From JAKAFX01 sp049965715 (GTDB lineage Archaea; Thermoplasmatota; Thermoplasmata; Thermoplasmatales; Thermoplasmataceae), in NCBI GenBank assembly GCA_049965715.1, contig JBMFWA010000003.1, forward strand, positions 44,318-108,317: DNA of 64,000 nt. The letters run 5' to 3'. Positions 8,689 through 17,078 of the stretch are shown piece after piece. Below the pieces are notes generated by a model. It saw nothing but the letters and a program-made list of their open reading frames with translations, did not search any database and had not been told where the DNA came from. A program made the translations under genes and the position numbers. The number at the start of each line of letters is the position of its first letter. The first letter of the stretch is position 1.

Positions 8689-9627
8689 TTACTCCTCGAC
8701 GTCGAGGGATAACTTCTCTGCAAGCTCTTTGTAACGATTCCTGATTGTTACCTCAGTGACGCCAGCAACCTCTGATACCGATCTTTGTGTCCTCCTTTCA
8801 TTGTTCATGAGGGATGCAATGTATATTGCAGCTGCAGCCACGCCCGTCGGACCCTTCCCGGAAGTAAGTTCATTGTCCTTTGCCATTTTCAGGATCTCGT
8901 TGGCCTTCTTTCTGGTGTCCGGTGAAAGTTTAAGTTTACTGCAGAACCTGTTCACATAATCCTCCGGCTTAGACGGGAGGATGTTCAGCTTGAGATACCT
9001 GCTCATTATTCTGTATGTTCTTCCTATCTCTTTTTTCTTAACCCGCGTAACAGATGCAATTTCGTCCAGGGTCCTGGGAACATTGGTAATTCTGCATGCA
9101 GCATATATCGATCCTGCCACTACTCCCTCTATACTCCTCCCGCGTATCATGTTTTGCTTGACAGCCTTTCTGTAAATTACAGCAGCGCTCTCGCGAACAT
9201 CGTTTGGAATACTGAGGTTGGATGCCATTCTCTCAAGTTCCTGCAACGCCTGTGAAAGATTCCTCTCAGCGGCGTTTGAAACTTTTATCCTTTTCTGCCA
9301 TTTCCTGAGCCTGTACAGTTGAGCCCTGTTTCTGGTTGGAATTGACTTCCCGTATGAGTCCTTGTTCTTCCAGGATATATCGGTAGAAAGTCCCTTGTCA
9401 TGTATTGTGAATGTCATCGGGGAACCCACTCTTGATCTTGAGTCGTTCTGCTCAGAATCAAAGGCCCTCCACTCCGGACCCTGGTCAAAATAGCTCTCAT
9501 CAATGACTATTCCACAGTTGTTGCAAATCAGTTCACCTCGTTCATAATCCCTAATAAGCTGTGTGGAACCGCACTCCGGGCACTTAACTATCTCATCTAT
9601 TTTCTTCTTCGCTTGTTTTTCATCCAT
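8689..9627 (-). CDS. tfb: Transcription initiation factor IIB (TFB1)
   Basis: About 312 residues. An N-terminal zinc ribbon (CPECGSTQLIRDYERGELIC, then NNC) is followed by the B-finger/linker (GPEWRAFDSEQNDSRSRVG) and two cyclin repeats with VAGSIYAACRI and GVAAAAIYIASLM. TFB bridges TBP-bound promoters to RNA polymerase. The ATG at 9627 is preferred because GAGGTG lies six bases before it; the frame also has an upstream GTG at 9636. It follows gar1 directly, an order common in Euryarchaeota. It is a paralogue of TFB2 at 10218, the two transcribed divergently. Confidence 0.95.
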   Translation of the reverse strand: MDEKQAKKKIDEIVKCPECGSTQLIRDYERGELICNNCGIVIDESYFDQGPEWRAFDSEQNDSRSRVGSPMTFTIHDKGLSTDISWKNKDSYGKSIPTRNRAQLYRLRKWQKRIKVSNAAERNLSQALQELERMASNLSIPNDVRESAAVIYRKAVKQNMIRGRSIEGVVAGSIYAACRITNVPRTLDEIASVTRVKKKEIGRTYRIMSRYLKLNILPSKPEDYVNRFCSKLKLSPDTRKKANEILKMAKDNELTSGKGPTGVAAAAIYIASLMNNERRTQRSVSEVAGVTEVTIRNRYKELAEKLSLDVEE

Positions 9628-9639
9628 ATCATTCACCTC

Positions 9640-9861
9640 TCAACACTTTATATACAAATCATCCTCGGGCTTCACGCCGCCCTTCATCTTAATCAGTCCG
9701 TAGGGTTCCTTAACGGGCCCCATAATCCTAACTACCTTTCCGAGCACCCTGCCGGACTTGTCAGTGACCCTTGCGTCCATCTTGAGACAATCCTTCAGAC
9801 GGACCAGTACCTCGTCACCTTTCACAGATACTACCTCCATTTTACCTTCCATTCCAATCAC
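9640..9861 (-). CDS. gar1: H/ACA ribonucleoprotein subunit Gar1
   Basis: A 73-residue beta-barrel protein with the Gar1 core pattern GKVVRIMGPVKEPYGLIKM. Gar1 joins Cbf5, Nop10 and L7Ae in H/ACA RNPs that pseudouridylate rRNA; Nop10 is also in this window (40111-40287). The frame opens with GTG at 9861; ATGs at 9852 and 9840 are alternatives. It is the first gene of a gar1-TFB1 operon, 12-13 bases before the TFB1 start. A TATA-like sequence on the minus strand near 9895-9903 would drive it. Confidence 0.85.
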   Translation of the reverse strand: MIGMEGKMEVVSVKGDEVLVRLKDCLKMDARVTDKSGRVLGKVVRIMGPVKEPYGLIKMKGGVKPEDDLYIKC

Positions 9862-10217
9862 TCTATAATGTGGAACATTTGCCGTTCTTAGAAATGTTTA
9901 TATGTATATTCTTTAATAGTATATAAACATTTGTATAACATTTTGTTTACAAACTACTCTTTAAACCATTGTTTAAAGGTCTTGTCAGACAGTCCCAGGA
10001 GAGGCAAAAAGATCGTAATTTCCCTAGGAAAAATAAAATCTGTAACATTTGTGTAAGTGTTACCTGATAACTCTTATATTGTGATGAGAGAGTCTCTATT
10101 TTCAAGAGAAATTGACATATCTTCCATATTTTAGCTAAAACCTAAGATCTTACTGAGGAGCAAAAGGTTTAATAGAGAAACGAATGTTGGAAGAGCAATA
10201 ATTATATTGGTGTTAAT
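9862..10217. promoter_or_regulatory. Divergent control region between gar1-TFB1 and TFB2, with three inverted repeats
   Basis: This 356-base AT-rich spacer holds no convincing ORF. Three perfect inverted repeats are visible: AAATGTTTATAT (9892-9903) against ATATAAACATTT (9921-9932); TTTAAAC-CATT-GTTTAAA (9960-9977); and GTAACA (10042-10047) against TGTTAC (10058-10063). The left copy of the first repeat carries a minus-strand TATAAAC suited to gar1. A TATA-like TTTAATAG near 10168-10175 and GGTG before the ATG at 10218 would serve TFB2. The spacer is unusually long for this gene-dense window. Confidence 0.5.
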
Positions 10218-11147
10218 ATGGAATCAACAGCTAAAGACTTGCAAGGAAAAAAGTGTCAGGAATGTGGTTCTGAGCATCTTGTCAGGGACTACGAAAGGGG
10301 AGAGCTCATCTGTAGCGACTGTGGTATTGTAATTGAGGATTCTCTTATAGATCAGGGACCTGAATGGAGATCTTTTGATTCCGAACAGGATGACAGAAGA
10401 GCCAGAACAGGATCGCCAATGACTTTTTTAAGTCACGACAAGGGACTGGCAACAGAGATTTCCTGGTCCAACAAGGATTACTATGGTAAGCGTATTCCCC
10501 ACAAGAATAGAGCGCAGATATACAGAGTCAGAAAATGGCATCAGAGAATCAGAGTCAGTAATGCTGCAGAAAGAAATCTATCGCTTGCGCTTCAGATGCT
10601 TAATGATAACGGTGGAAAGCTTGGGATTCCAAAGGACATAAAGGAAACGGCAGCACTCGTTTACAGGAAGGCAGTTGAAAAGAATCTGATAAGAGGCAGG
10701 AGTATTGAAAGTATTGTGTGTGCATCTTTGTATGCAGCATGCAGAATGGTGAATCTCCCAAGGACTCTGGATGAAATATCAAAAGCGTCCGAGGTAAATA
10801 AGAAAAAGATTGGAAAGGCCTACAGGCATCTTGCAAAGGAACTGAGCCTTAATCTGAAACCAACAACACCTTATTCTTATGTTGCCCAGTTTTGCAACAA
10901 ACTTGATCTTGATAAGCAGGCGATCGTGATAAGCGAAGATATTGTGAGAAAATCCATTGAAAGCGGAATTTCATCGGGTAAAGGGCCTACCGGTGTCGCC
11001 GCTGCCTCCATATATATTGCCTCTGTGCTTGTTGGAAAGCCAAGAACGCAGAAGGAGGTTGCCAGGGTTTCCGGTGTAACCGAAGTTACAATCCGTAACA
11101 GATATAAAGAGATCAGCAAGGCGCTCAACATTCCTGGATTAGAGTGA
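10218..11147 (+). CDS. tfb: Transcription initiation factor IIB (TFB2)
   Basis: A 309-residue paralogue of TFB1 with the same layout: zinc ribbon CQECGSEHLVRDYERGELIC then SDC, linker GPEWRSFDSEQDDRRARTG, and two cyclin folds (IVCASLYAACRM, GVAAASIYIASVL). The B-finger and linker are nearly identical in the two copies; the cyclin repeats differ more, which would alter promoter or TBP preference. Several Euryarchaeota use multiple TFBs for different gene sets; which one is general here cannot be told. The GMP synthetase subunit gene follows after 3 bases, so the two are likely co-transcribed. Confidence 0.95.
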   Translation: MESTAKDLQGKKCQECGSEHLVRDYERGELICSDCGIVIEDSLIDQGPEWRSFDSEQDDRRARTGSPMTFLSHDKGLATEISWSNKDYYGKRIPHKNRAQIYRVRKWHQRIRVSNAAERNLSLALQMLNDNGGKLGIPKDIKETAALVYRKAVEKNLIRGRSIESIVCASLYAACRMVNLPRTLDEISKASEVNKKKIGKAYRHLAKELSLNLKPTTPYSYVAQFCNKLDLDKQAIVISEDIVRKSIESGISSGKGPTGVAAASIYIASVLVGKPRTQKEVARVSGVTEVTIRNRYKEISKALNIPGLE

Positions 11148-11150
11148 TAA

Positions 11151-11756
11151 ATGCGTATTGACGTCATTGACAACGGGGGACAGTGGACCCACAAGGAATG
11201 GCACCTGTTGAAGTCCCTTGGAATAGAGAGTGAGATAAGGCCAAACACTGTGAGCTCGGAATCACTCAAGGATAATGACGGGCTTGTACTTTCAGGTGGT
11301 GCGCCCAGCATTGTATCTGAACTCGACAAGCTGGGCAATATATCCTCATTTATTGACGATAACAACTTTCCCATTCTTGGTATTTGCGTTGGTGCCCAGT
11401 TTATTGCGCTCCATTATGGTGGAGAGGTTGGACCCGGGACAAGACCTGAATATGGTAAGACGAAGGTTGATGTTCTGAACAAGATCGGTATTTTCAAAGG
11501 AATGCCTGACAGTGTTACTGTATGGGAAAATCACAATGATGAGATTAAGAGGCTCCCATCAGAATTGACTCTTGTGGCCAGGTCCAGTAACTGTGCCGTT
11601 CAGGCTTTTGCACACAGGACCTTGCCAATTTATGGTGTACAGTACCATCCGGAAGTGAATAACACCGAGTACGGCCGCGAACTGTTCGTTAACTTCGTTA
11701 ACATATGCAAAGAAACCGGACCAGATAAATTTAAGAATAAAACATCTATTTTGTGA
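11151..11756 (+). CDS. guaAa: GMP synthase, glutamine amidotransferase subunit
   Basis: A 201-residue class I glutamine amidotransferase. The catalytic triad is visible as C79 (GICVGAQF), H166 and E168 (QYHPEVN); the oxyanion-hole glycines are in LSGGAPS. In archaea this domain is a separate chain that feeds ammonia to the GuaA synthetase subunit, which makes GMP from XMP; that subunit is not in this window. The start follows TFB2 by 3 bases and the stop overlaps the PRC-barrel frame by 4 (GTGA), so TFB2, this gene and the next probably form one operon. Confidence 0.9.
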   Translation: MRIDVIDNGGQWTHKEWHLLKSLGIESEIRPNTVSSESLKDNDGLVLSGGAPSIVSELDKLGNISSFIDDNNFPILGICVGAQFIALHYGGEVGPGTRPEYGKTKVDVLNKIGIFKGMPDSVTVWENHNDEIKRLPSELTLVARSSNCAVQAFAHRTLPIYGVQYHPEVNNTEYGRELFVNFVNICKETGPDKFKNKTSIL

Positions 11757-12019
11757 CGTACATGTTGTCAAGGATCTCAGAACTGACTGGCAGAGTGGTC
11801 TACAACCATCAGGGAAACCCTGTCGGAAAGGTATCTGACGTGATACTGGATTTCGAAAGGAATTCGATATATGGGTTATACATCGATGAGACAAATCCAG
11901 AACTTGTGGAAGGCGGCGCCCCCATATCGATACCATACAGGCTTGTCAAAGCCATCGGTGAGATTATACTCCTGAAGACATTTCCACAGTATATAAGGGT
12001 GAATCCCGAGCAGCGCTGA
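11753..12019 (+). CDS. PRC-barrel domain protein
   Basis: An 88-residue protein that is almost entirely one PRC barrel (SRISELTGRVVYNHQGNPVG, KVSDVILDFERNSIYGLYID). Small archaeal PRC-barrel proteins of this kind are common. They are thought to act in RNA metabolism, because the same fold occurs in the 16S rRNA maturation factor RimM, but no exact role is known. GTG at 11753 overlaps the previous stop; ATG at 11762 (MLSRISELTG) is equally possible and closer to the domain edge. It converges with the GluRS gene, two bases apart. Confidence 0.8.
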   Translation: MTYMLSRISELTGRVVYNHQGNPVGKVSDVILDFERNSIYGLYIDETNPELVEGGAPISIPYRLVKAIGEIILLKTFPQYIRVNPEQR

Positions 12020-12021
12020 TC

Positions 12022-13683
12022 TCATTTGTGAAGGAAGTATCCTTCGTTATTTTCACTGGAGAGGTTAACGTAACCATACCTTTCAAACTGAGATATTCCC
12101 TTTACAAGCAGGTGAGATTTTTCTATCACTCCCCTGTCGTTTACTCCGTCTGGCCTCAGTACTACAAAGTCGTCTGAATCAGGCGGACACCAGTGGATGA
12201 TCCTTGCTGTCTTTGGATCGAACCTCTGCTCCAAGCTGTAAACCAGATCCTTTCCTTTCAGCGAAACGTTGTAAAGATCCTTCAGTCTGACTGTGGGATA
12301 AGTCTCAAATTTAGCCAGATCGTCAGACGAAATAAAAATTTCCGTGCCAGATTTCATTCTGAATTCCCTGAATCCCATTTCCTTGTGCTCAGGATGAAAT
12401 GGGATCTTCACATCAGTTTCCGGTGAGTCTAGCACCCTGAACTTCACGGGATCCTTCACGAAAAACAGCCTCTTTGCGTTCCTGTCTATAATCTCCCGGT
12501 TCATGGAGTTGAATATTTCCCATGAAAAACTGGCATCAATCTCCCTCAATCCTGATTCTATCCAGTATCTCCTGAAGGTTTCAGGCTGATAGCCCCTTTT
12601 CAGCAGACCCCTGATTGTGTTGAGCCTTATGTCGTCCCAGCCTGAGAATTTACCCGCAGCAATATCTTTCCTTATGACAGATGTTTTAAGCCTTTCTCCT
12701 GGTATTGAAATCATGCCATAATGATAGTAGAGTGGAACTTTCCACTGGTTATAGTCGAAGATAAATCTCTGCCTTCCTGTGTTGTTCAACTGATCCTTTC
12801 CCCTCAGGACATGGGTCAGTCCAAGGTAGTGATCATCCACAGCGACGCTGAAATTCATCATGGGATAAAGATAGTATTTCTCGCCAGTCCTGGGGTGTTT
12901 GGCCCTGCCTATCCTGAAGGCAATCCAGTCCCTCAGTGAGGGGTTCGGATGGCTCAGATCGGTCTTTATCACGACGGTAGCTTCACCCGCCCTGTATTTG
13001 CCTGCAAGAATTTCCTCAAACCTCCTCATATTTTCCTGCGGTTCTATATTCCTGTGTGGACAGCTCTTGGATTCAAGTTTTAGGGCCCTGAAGTCCTCCT
13101 GTCTGCAGAAGCACACATACGCATAACCTTTCGCAATCAGTTTTCTAGCTTCCTCATAATAGATATCAAAACGATCTGACTGGATGACTATCTTATCAAC
13201 CTTTACCCCCAGATTTTTAAGATCTTCCGGTATCATCTCGTAAGCGTTCAAATCGATATTCGCAGGATTCGTATCCTCCAGCCTCAGTATAAGTTCTCCG
13301 CCGTATCTCCTGACGTATTCATCATTTAGGATTGCCATTCTTGAGTGCCCCAGATGAAGTGGACCCGAGGGCGATGGTGCCAGCCTCATGACAACCCTTT
13401 CACCCACCTCATCAAGGTCAGGAAGACGTTTTTCTTCTCTGGGTTTGTCCTTCTCGAAAAGTTCGGGGAAGAATTTCGCAGCATCGTTGCTTATCGCATC
13501 TTTTCCCATGGAATTAACCTGCGATACAATGCTGTTGATCATGGATATCAGTTTCTTTGGATCGGAGCGTGCCTCGGGATGTTCTCCGAAAATCTTCGCT
13601 GAGACAGCCTTCACTTCAGCCTGCCCGTTGTGCAGAAATGCATTTTTTATTGCCTGAAGCCTGATATCCTCCTCTAAGGTCAT
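12022..13683 (-). CDS. gltX: Glutamyl-tRNA synthetase (archaeal type)
   Basis: 553 residues with the archaeal/eukaryotic GluRS layout: a roughly 95-residue N-terminal helical extension, class I catalytic domain with the HIGH-type motif H110-LGH (APSPSGPLHLGHSR), the KMSKS-type loop as LKTSVIRK near residue 340, and a C-terminal beta-barrel anticodon domain. It charges tRNA-Glu, and in archaea often also mischarges tRNA-Gln for later amidation. Its ATG overlaps the stop of the GTPase gene upstream (4 bases), suggesting a NOG1-gltX operon. Confidence 0.95.
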   Translation of the reverse strand: MTLEEDIRLQAIKNAFLHNGQAEVKAVSAKIFGEHPEARSDPKKLISMINSIVSQVNSMGKDAISNDAAKFFPELFEKDKPREEKRLPDLDEVGERVVMRLAPSPSGPLHLGHSRMAILNDEYVRRYGGELILRLEDTNPANIDLNAYEMIPEDLKNLGVKVDKIVIQSDRFDIYYEEARKLIAKGYAYVCFCRQEDFRALKLESKSCPHRNIEPQENMRRFEEILAGKYRAGEATVVIKTDLSHPNPSLRDWIAFRIGRAKHPRTGEKYYLYPMMNFSVAVDDHYLGLTHVLRGKDQLNNTGRQRFIFDYNQWKVPLYYHYGMISIPGERLKTSVIRKDIAAGKFSGWDDIRLNTIRGLLKRGYQPETFRRYWIESGLREIDASFSWEIFNSMNREIIDRNAKRLFFVKDPVKFRVLDSPETDVKIPFHPEHKEMGFREFRMKSGTEIFISSDDLAKFETYPTVRLKDLYNVSLKGKDLVYSLEQRFDPKTARIIHWCPPDSDDFVVLRPDGVNDRGVIEKSHLLVKGISQFERYGYVNLSSENNEGYFLHK

Positions 13684-14657
13684 CTAAACCTACCTTCAAT
13701 CTGCTTGATCATGAGAGTCTTAAGATTATCTATGCTTTTCTGATCATTTACGGAAACCGCAACAGCTTCAACCGCGGATCCTGAAATGTCGGCTTTGCTC
13801 TGTATTCTTATGATCGGTTTGTCCAGCAGTGACTTTATCTCGTTGTATAGCTGTTCCTGATCTTCAGCAGAGTATGATGTGATCTCGCTCCTGTCGAGGA
13901 GGAAAAGTATCACACCATCTATATGCTTCAGTGCAAGAATAGCTTTCATCTCCATCTCGTTCCTGTCATTCATGGACCTGTCGAGGATGCCCGGAGTATC
14001 GATGATCTGCACTACGTTGTTACCAAGCCTGGCATGACCGATGTATATTGATTGGGTGGTGAACGGATATTCTGCAATCTTTGGCTGGGCATTGGTCAGC
14101 ACCGATAGCAGGGAACTCTTTCCCACATTTGGCATCCCTGCAATGATGAAGGTTGGAAGGACGGGATCAATCTCGGGTATTTTTCTCATGTAATCACGGC
14201 ACTTTGCCAGAAAATCCAGATCTTTGCCTATACCGTCGATAATTGATGAGAATCTGCCGTAAAAGGCCTTCAGTGACTTATTCATTGCCGGGGCGTACTG
14301 CGCCCGTTTCACAGACCTGATCGTCATTGTGGAAATATCCACGATTTTCTCCTTTGCCCATTGAATCCGCGCAAGACTCATCTTATACTGGTCGACGTCA
14401 AACATGAGGTCAACAAGTGCGTAATAAAAGGGATGGACTCTCTCGATTGTTGGAAACTTTTTGATTATTCTTGACAGATGACCGGTGGAGATTTTCTCGA
14501 CAAGTGCAACCTTTGATATGACCTCTCCTCTGACTTTATCCTTCAGTTCTTTCTGATATGGAACCTCTATCTTTACGGCCCTTGAGAGTGATTTATCAAG
14601 AATCTCTTCTGATTTCAAAATTGTAGGAATTTTATTAAACACAAAACCTGAATGCAC
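13680..14657 (-). CDS. NOG1-type GTP-binding protein
   Basis: 325 residues. An N-terminal helical domain (about 1-165, FNKIPTILKSEEILDKSLSR) is typical of NOG1. The G domain has G1 GMPNVGKSS (174-182), G3 DTPG (220-223) and a G4 that reads SKAD (287-290) instead of the usual NKxD. NOG1 acts in late large-subunit ribosome assembly in eukaryotes, and the archaeal homologues probably do the same. The C-terminal extension of eukaryotic NOG1 is absent, as is normal in archaea. It is the first gene of a unit with gltX. Confidence 0.9.
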   Translation of the reverse strand: MHSGFVFNKIPTILKSEEILDKSLSRAVKIEVPYQKELKDKVRGEVISKVALVEKISTGHLSRIIKKFPTIERVHPFYYALVDLMFDVDQYKMSLARIQWAKEKIVDISTMTIRSVKRAQYAPAMNKSLKAFYGRFSSIIDGIGKDLDFLAKCRDYMRKIPEIDPVLPTFIIAGMPNVGKSSLLSVLTNAQPKIAEYPFTTQSIYIGHARLGNNVVQIIDTPGILDRSMNDRNEMEMKAILALKHIDGVILFLLDRSEITSYSAEDQEQLYNEIKSLLDKPIIRIQSKADISGSAVEAVAVSVNDQKSIDNLKTLMIKQIEGRFR

Positions 14658-14677
14658 TTCTGATAATTATACTAGCG

Positions 14678-14863
14678 TTATTCTTTGATTTCCTTGATCG
14701 CAGCCTCGATTTTCCTGATCATATCGTCGTTCATCTCAAAGACCTGGTGGGCGTACCTTGTATGTATTCTAATCCTTGGCATAAGGTCCTTTTTTTCTGC
14801 GGCCTCAAATTCGAAACTGCAGTCGTAACCTATGTCCCTGCATCGATACAAGTACTTTACCAT
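14678..14863 (-). CDS. DUF1059 family small protein
   Basis: A 61-residue protein with the DUF1059 pattern: CRDIGYDCSFEFEA near the N-terminus and HTRYAHQVFEM in the second half. The two cysteines (C8, C15) and two histidines suggest possible metal binding, but the family has no proven function. It sits alone between the NOG1 gene (same strand, 20 bases on) and the divergent ABC exporter. Confidence 0.75.
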   Translation of the reverse strand: MVKYLYRCRDIGYDCSFEFEAAEKKDLMPRIRIHTRYAHQVFEMNDDMIRKIEAAIKEIKE

Positions 14864-14996
14864 GTACGTTTATAGGCAACCAGTATAAAATGGCTTCATG
14901 TCCAGCGCTTCCTGGATCATTCTGCAATCACTGCATCCTGTGCCATAAATTCACGGTGAATGAATAAATAATTTAAATAAACGTAAAGTATCGGAG

Positions 14997-15830
14997 ATGA
15001 TGCGTGACGAAAAGTCCCCACTCTTTGATTTCTCCAATTATGCTGTTTCATTAAAGTACCAGTTTCTGTTCTATCTGAGAAGCAGAAGATTTATCGGCCT
15101 ATTTCTTCTCGTTTTAATTGTTTCGGTTGCCGTTTCTCTTCTACTTATCAAGTATGAGTACAATTTTTTGAAGGCTGGGGATTCTGCATCTTTCTTTAAC
15201 GGCTACCTGTCAACGTTTGCGGTAACGCTTGTGGCACTTGTGGCTGCGTTCTTTGGCGGTGACATGGCCTCCATGGATTTCGGCACGGATTCGGCATACT
15301 ATTCATTGGTGCAGCCCATAAGGAGAAGCACCCTGTTTCTTGGGAGATATACTGCCGCGGTGATTTTGACTTTTGTCATAATCCTGGTATACTATATTGC
15401 GGCGATTTTCACCTCTGTTTACCTCTACGACAGTGTTACACTGCAGGTATTGACTTCTCTCTATCTTGTATTTCTCCTTACCATGGCTCTTGTGGCGTTC
15501 GCCGGATTCTTCAGTTCAATTTTTAAGAGTCCTCTCGTAGGTATAATAGTCACAGTTCTTTTCGTGGTACTTATCATACCTATAATTCAGGGTATACTGT
15601 CATCCTTTGCTGGAATAGAGCCATGGATGTTCATTACGTACGCAGGCAGTATCGTGTCCCTGGTTTTCCTTCCAAACTATCCCCTGAAGGAAGTGGAGAG
15701 CGCCAGACATTTCACAACGTATATCTATAATCCTTCATTCAATGAGTCGATTTACATTATGCTGGGGTACTTCGTGATATTCCTTGCATTGACAGTTCTG
15801 ATATTTTCAAGAAGGGAGATTAAGGGGTGA
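14997..15830 (+). CDS. ABC-2 type transporter permease
   Basis: A 277-residue integral membrane protein with about six hydrophobic helices (for example FIGLFLLVLIVSVAVSLLLI and FVIILVYYIAAIFTSVYLY). The loop GGDMASMDFGTDSAYYSLVQ followed by PIRRSTLFLGRY is the signature seen in ABC-2 export permeases that pair with a single ATPase. The start has two ATGs in a row (14997 and 15000), about 30 bases after a TTTAAATAAACG TATA region. The ATPase gene follows with a 4-base stop/GTG overlap. The substrate is unknown. Confidence 0.85.
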   Translation: MMRDEKSPLFDFSNYAVSLKYQFLFYLRSRRFIGLFLLVLIVSVAVSLLLIKYEYNFLKAGDSASFFNGYLSTFAVTLVALVAAFFGGDMASMDFGTDSAYYSLVQPIRRSTLFLGRYTAAVILTFVIILVYYIAAIFTSVYLYDSVTLQVLTSLYLVFLLTMALVAFAGFFSSIFKSPLVGIIVTVLFVVLIIPIIQGILSSFAGIEPWMFITYAGSIVSLVFLPNYPLKEVESARHFTTYIYNPSFNESIYIMLGYFVIFLALTVLIFSRREIKG

Positions 15831-15835
15831 TAAAA

Positions 15836-16753
15836 TTGCCTAGTATTAAAGTTGAAAACCTGTCCAAAACATACGGTTCATTCAAGGCACTTGATTCGAT
15901 TTCGTTTGAATATTCCGGCAACAGGGTGGTCGGTTATCTTGGTCCCAACGGTGCAGGTAAGACCACCACTCTGAAGATCATGACAAATCTCCTGAGGCCG
16001 GATTCCGGAAACGTATTTATAAATGACATCAACGTCAATCATGATTCGGTGGTTGCACTGAAGAAGGTTGGTTCACTTGTTGAAAACCCCTCCCCATTCC
16101 CTTACTTTACTGTCGAGGAATCCCTCAGATTTGTGGGCGATTTGAGGAAAGTCCCCAAAGATGTCACAACCAGCAAGATCAAGGAACTGTCGGATCTTTT
16201 AAGGCTTCCGCCTCTAAAATCCAGGATTGGACATCTCTCAAAGGGACAGAGACAGAGAGTGGTTCTCGCATCAACGCTTATTTCTGATCCGGAGGTGCTG
16301 ATACTGGACGAACCAACCTCCGGGCTGGATCCATTTGAGATGAAGATCATCCGTGACCTGATCAAGGATCTGAAGAACGATCACCTTGTGCTGATGAGTT
16401 CACATCTTCTTTCCGAGGTGGCAGAGGTATGCGATGACGTTATCTTCATCGGTAAGGGAAAAATCCTTGCGAAGGAAAATGTTGCAGACATCTCCGGAAA
16501 GTTCCAGACCAGCCAGGTGGAGATAGAATTTCTCGGCGCAGACCTGCCAGATGTGGTAAAATCTCTTAAAAATACTGGTTATAATGTCACAACAGCCAAT
16601 GGGAGTAAAATAAGAATCAAGTTCAGTGGAAAGGATGAGGAGAGGGCAAAGATTCTCGCTGATGCAATGAAACTGGCACCGGTTATATCATTCGTAAGCG
16701 TTGGTTCAGCCCTCGAAGATGCTTACATTTCCATTCTTGGTGGAACCGCATAA
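15836..16753 (+). CDS. ABC-2 type transporter ATP-binding protein
   Basis: 305 residues from the TTG at 15836, preferred because GGGGTGAT lies five bases before it, the same arrangement as at the gyrA start; an in-frame GTG at 15827 overlaps the permease stop. Walker A is GPNGAGKT (36-43), the signature LSKGQ (134-138) and Walker B VLILDEP (154-160). The C-terminal 90 residues match the extension of DrrA/CcmA-type exporter ATPases. With the preceding permease it forms a simple two-gene exporter of unknown substrate. Confidence 0.9.
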   Translation: MPSIKVENLSKTYGSFKALDSISFEYSGNRVVGYLGPNGAGKTTTLKIMTNLLRPDSGNVFINDINVNHDSVVALKKVGSLVENPSPFPYFTVEESLRFVGDLRKVPKDVTTSKIKELSDLLRLPPLKSRIGHLSKGQRQRVVLASTLISDPEVLILDEPTSGLDPFEMKIIRDLIKDLKNDHLVLMSSHLLSEVAEVCDDVIFIGKGKILAKENVADISGKFQTSQVEIEFLGADLPDVVKSLKNTGYNVTTANGSKIRIKFSGKDEERAKILADAMKLAPVISFVSVGSALEDAYISILGGTA

Positions 16754-16802
16754 GGTATAGCTTTCTACTGAAATCTATTATACAGGGATAAAATATTATG
16801 GT

Positions 16803-17051
16803 ATGTTAACAGAGGATCACAGGCATATATCCTGTGGTGGAGACCCTTTCAACTACCTGAAGAGTGTGATGAAGGGATTATATTTTCAGCTCGATCCCGG
16901 GCAGGACGCAAACATACTAATAGAAAAGGAAAAGTTCCCATATTCGAAGGAACTCTTTGATGGAATGGCCAGTGCTTCCAAGCTTAAGATCACCCAGTAC
17001 GTGGAAAAAAACGGTGAAATAAGCATGATTGTCAGGAAGACGGAAAGCTGA
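16803..17051 (+). CDS. TusA/SirA-like small protein (putative sulfur carrier)
   Basis: An 82-residue protein with the layout of TusA-like proteins: one cysteine in a loop before the first helix (HISCGGDPFNYLKSVMKGL), then L-x-PGQDANILIE, a second helix, and a final strand NGEISMIVRK. TusA proteins relay sulfur for tRNA thiolation, molybdopterin or sulfur metabolism through that cysteine. The usual CPxP motif is CGGDP here, so function is uncertain. It follows the ABC exporter by 49 bases on the same strand with a TATA-like GATAAAATATTA before the ATG. Confidence 0.45.
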   Translation: MLTEDHRHISCGGDPFNYLKSVMKGLYFQLDPGQDANILIEKEKFPYSKELFDGMASASKLKITQYVEKNGEISMIVRKTES

Positions 17052-17078
17052 ACATCCTGACTTATCGGATTCTTCCTG

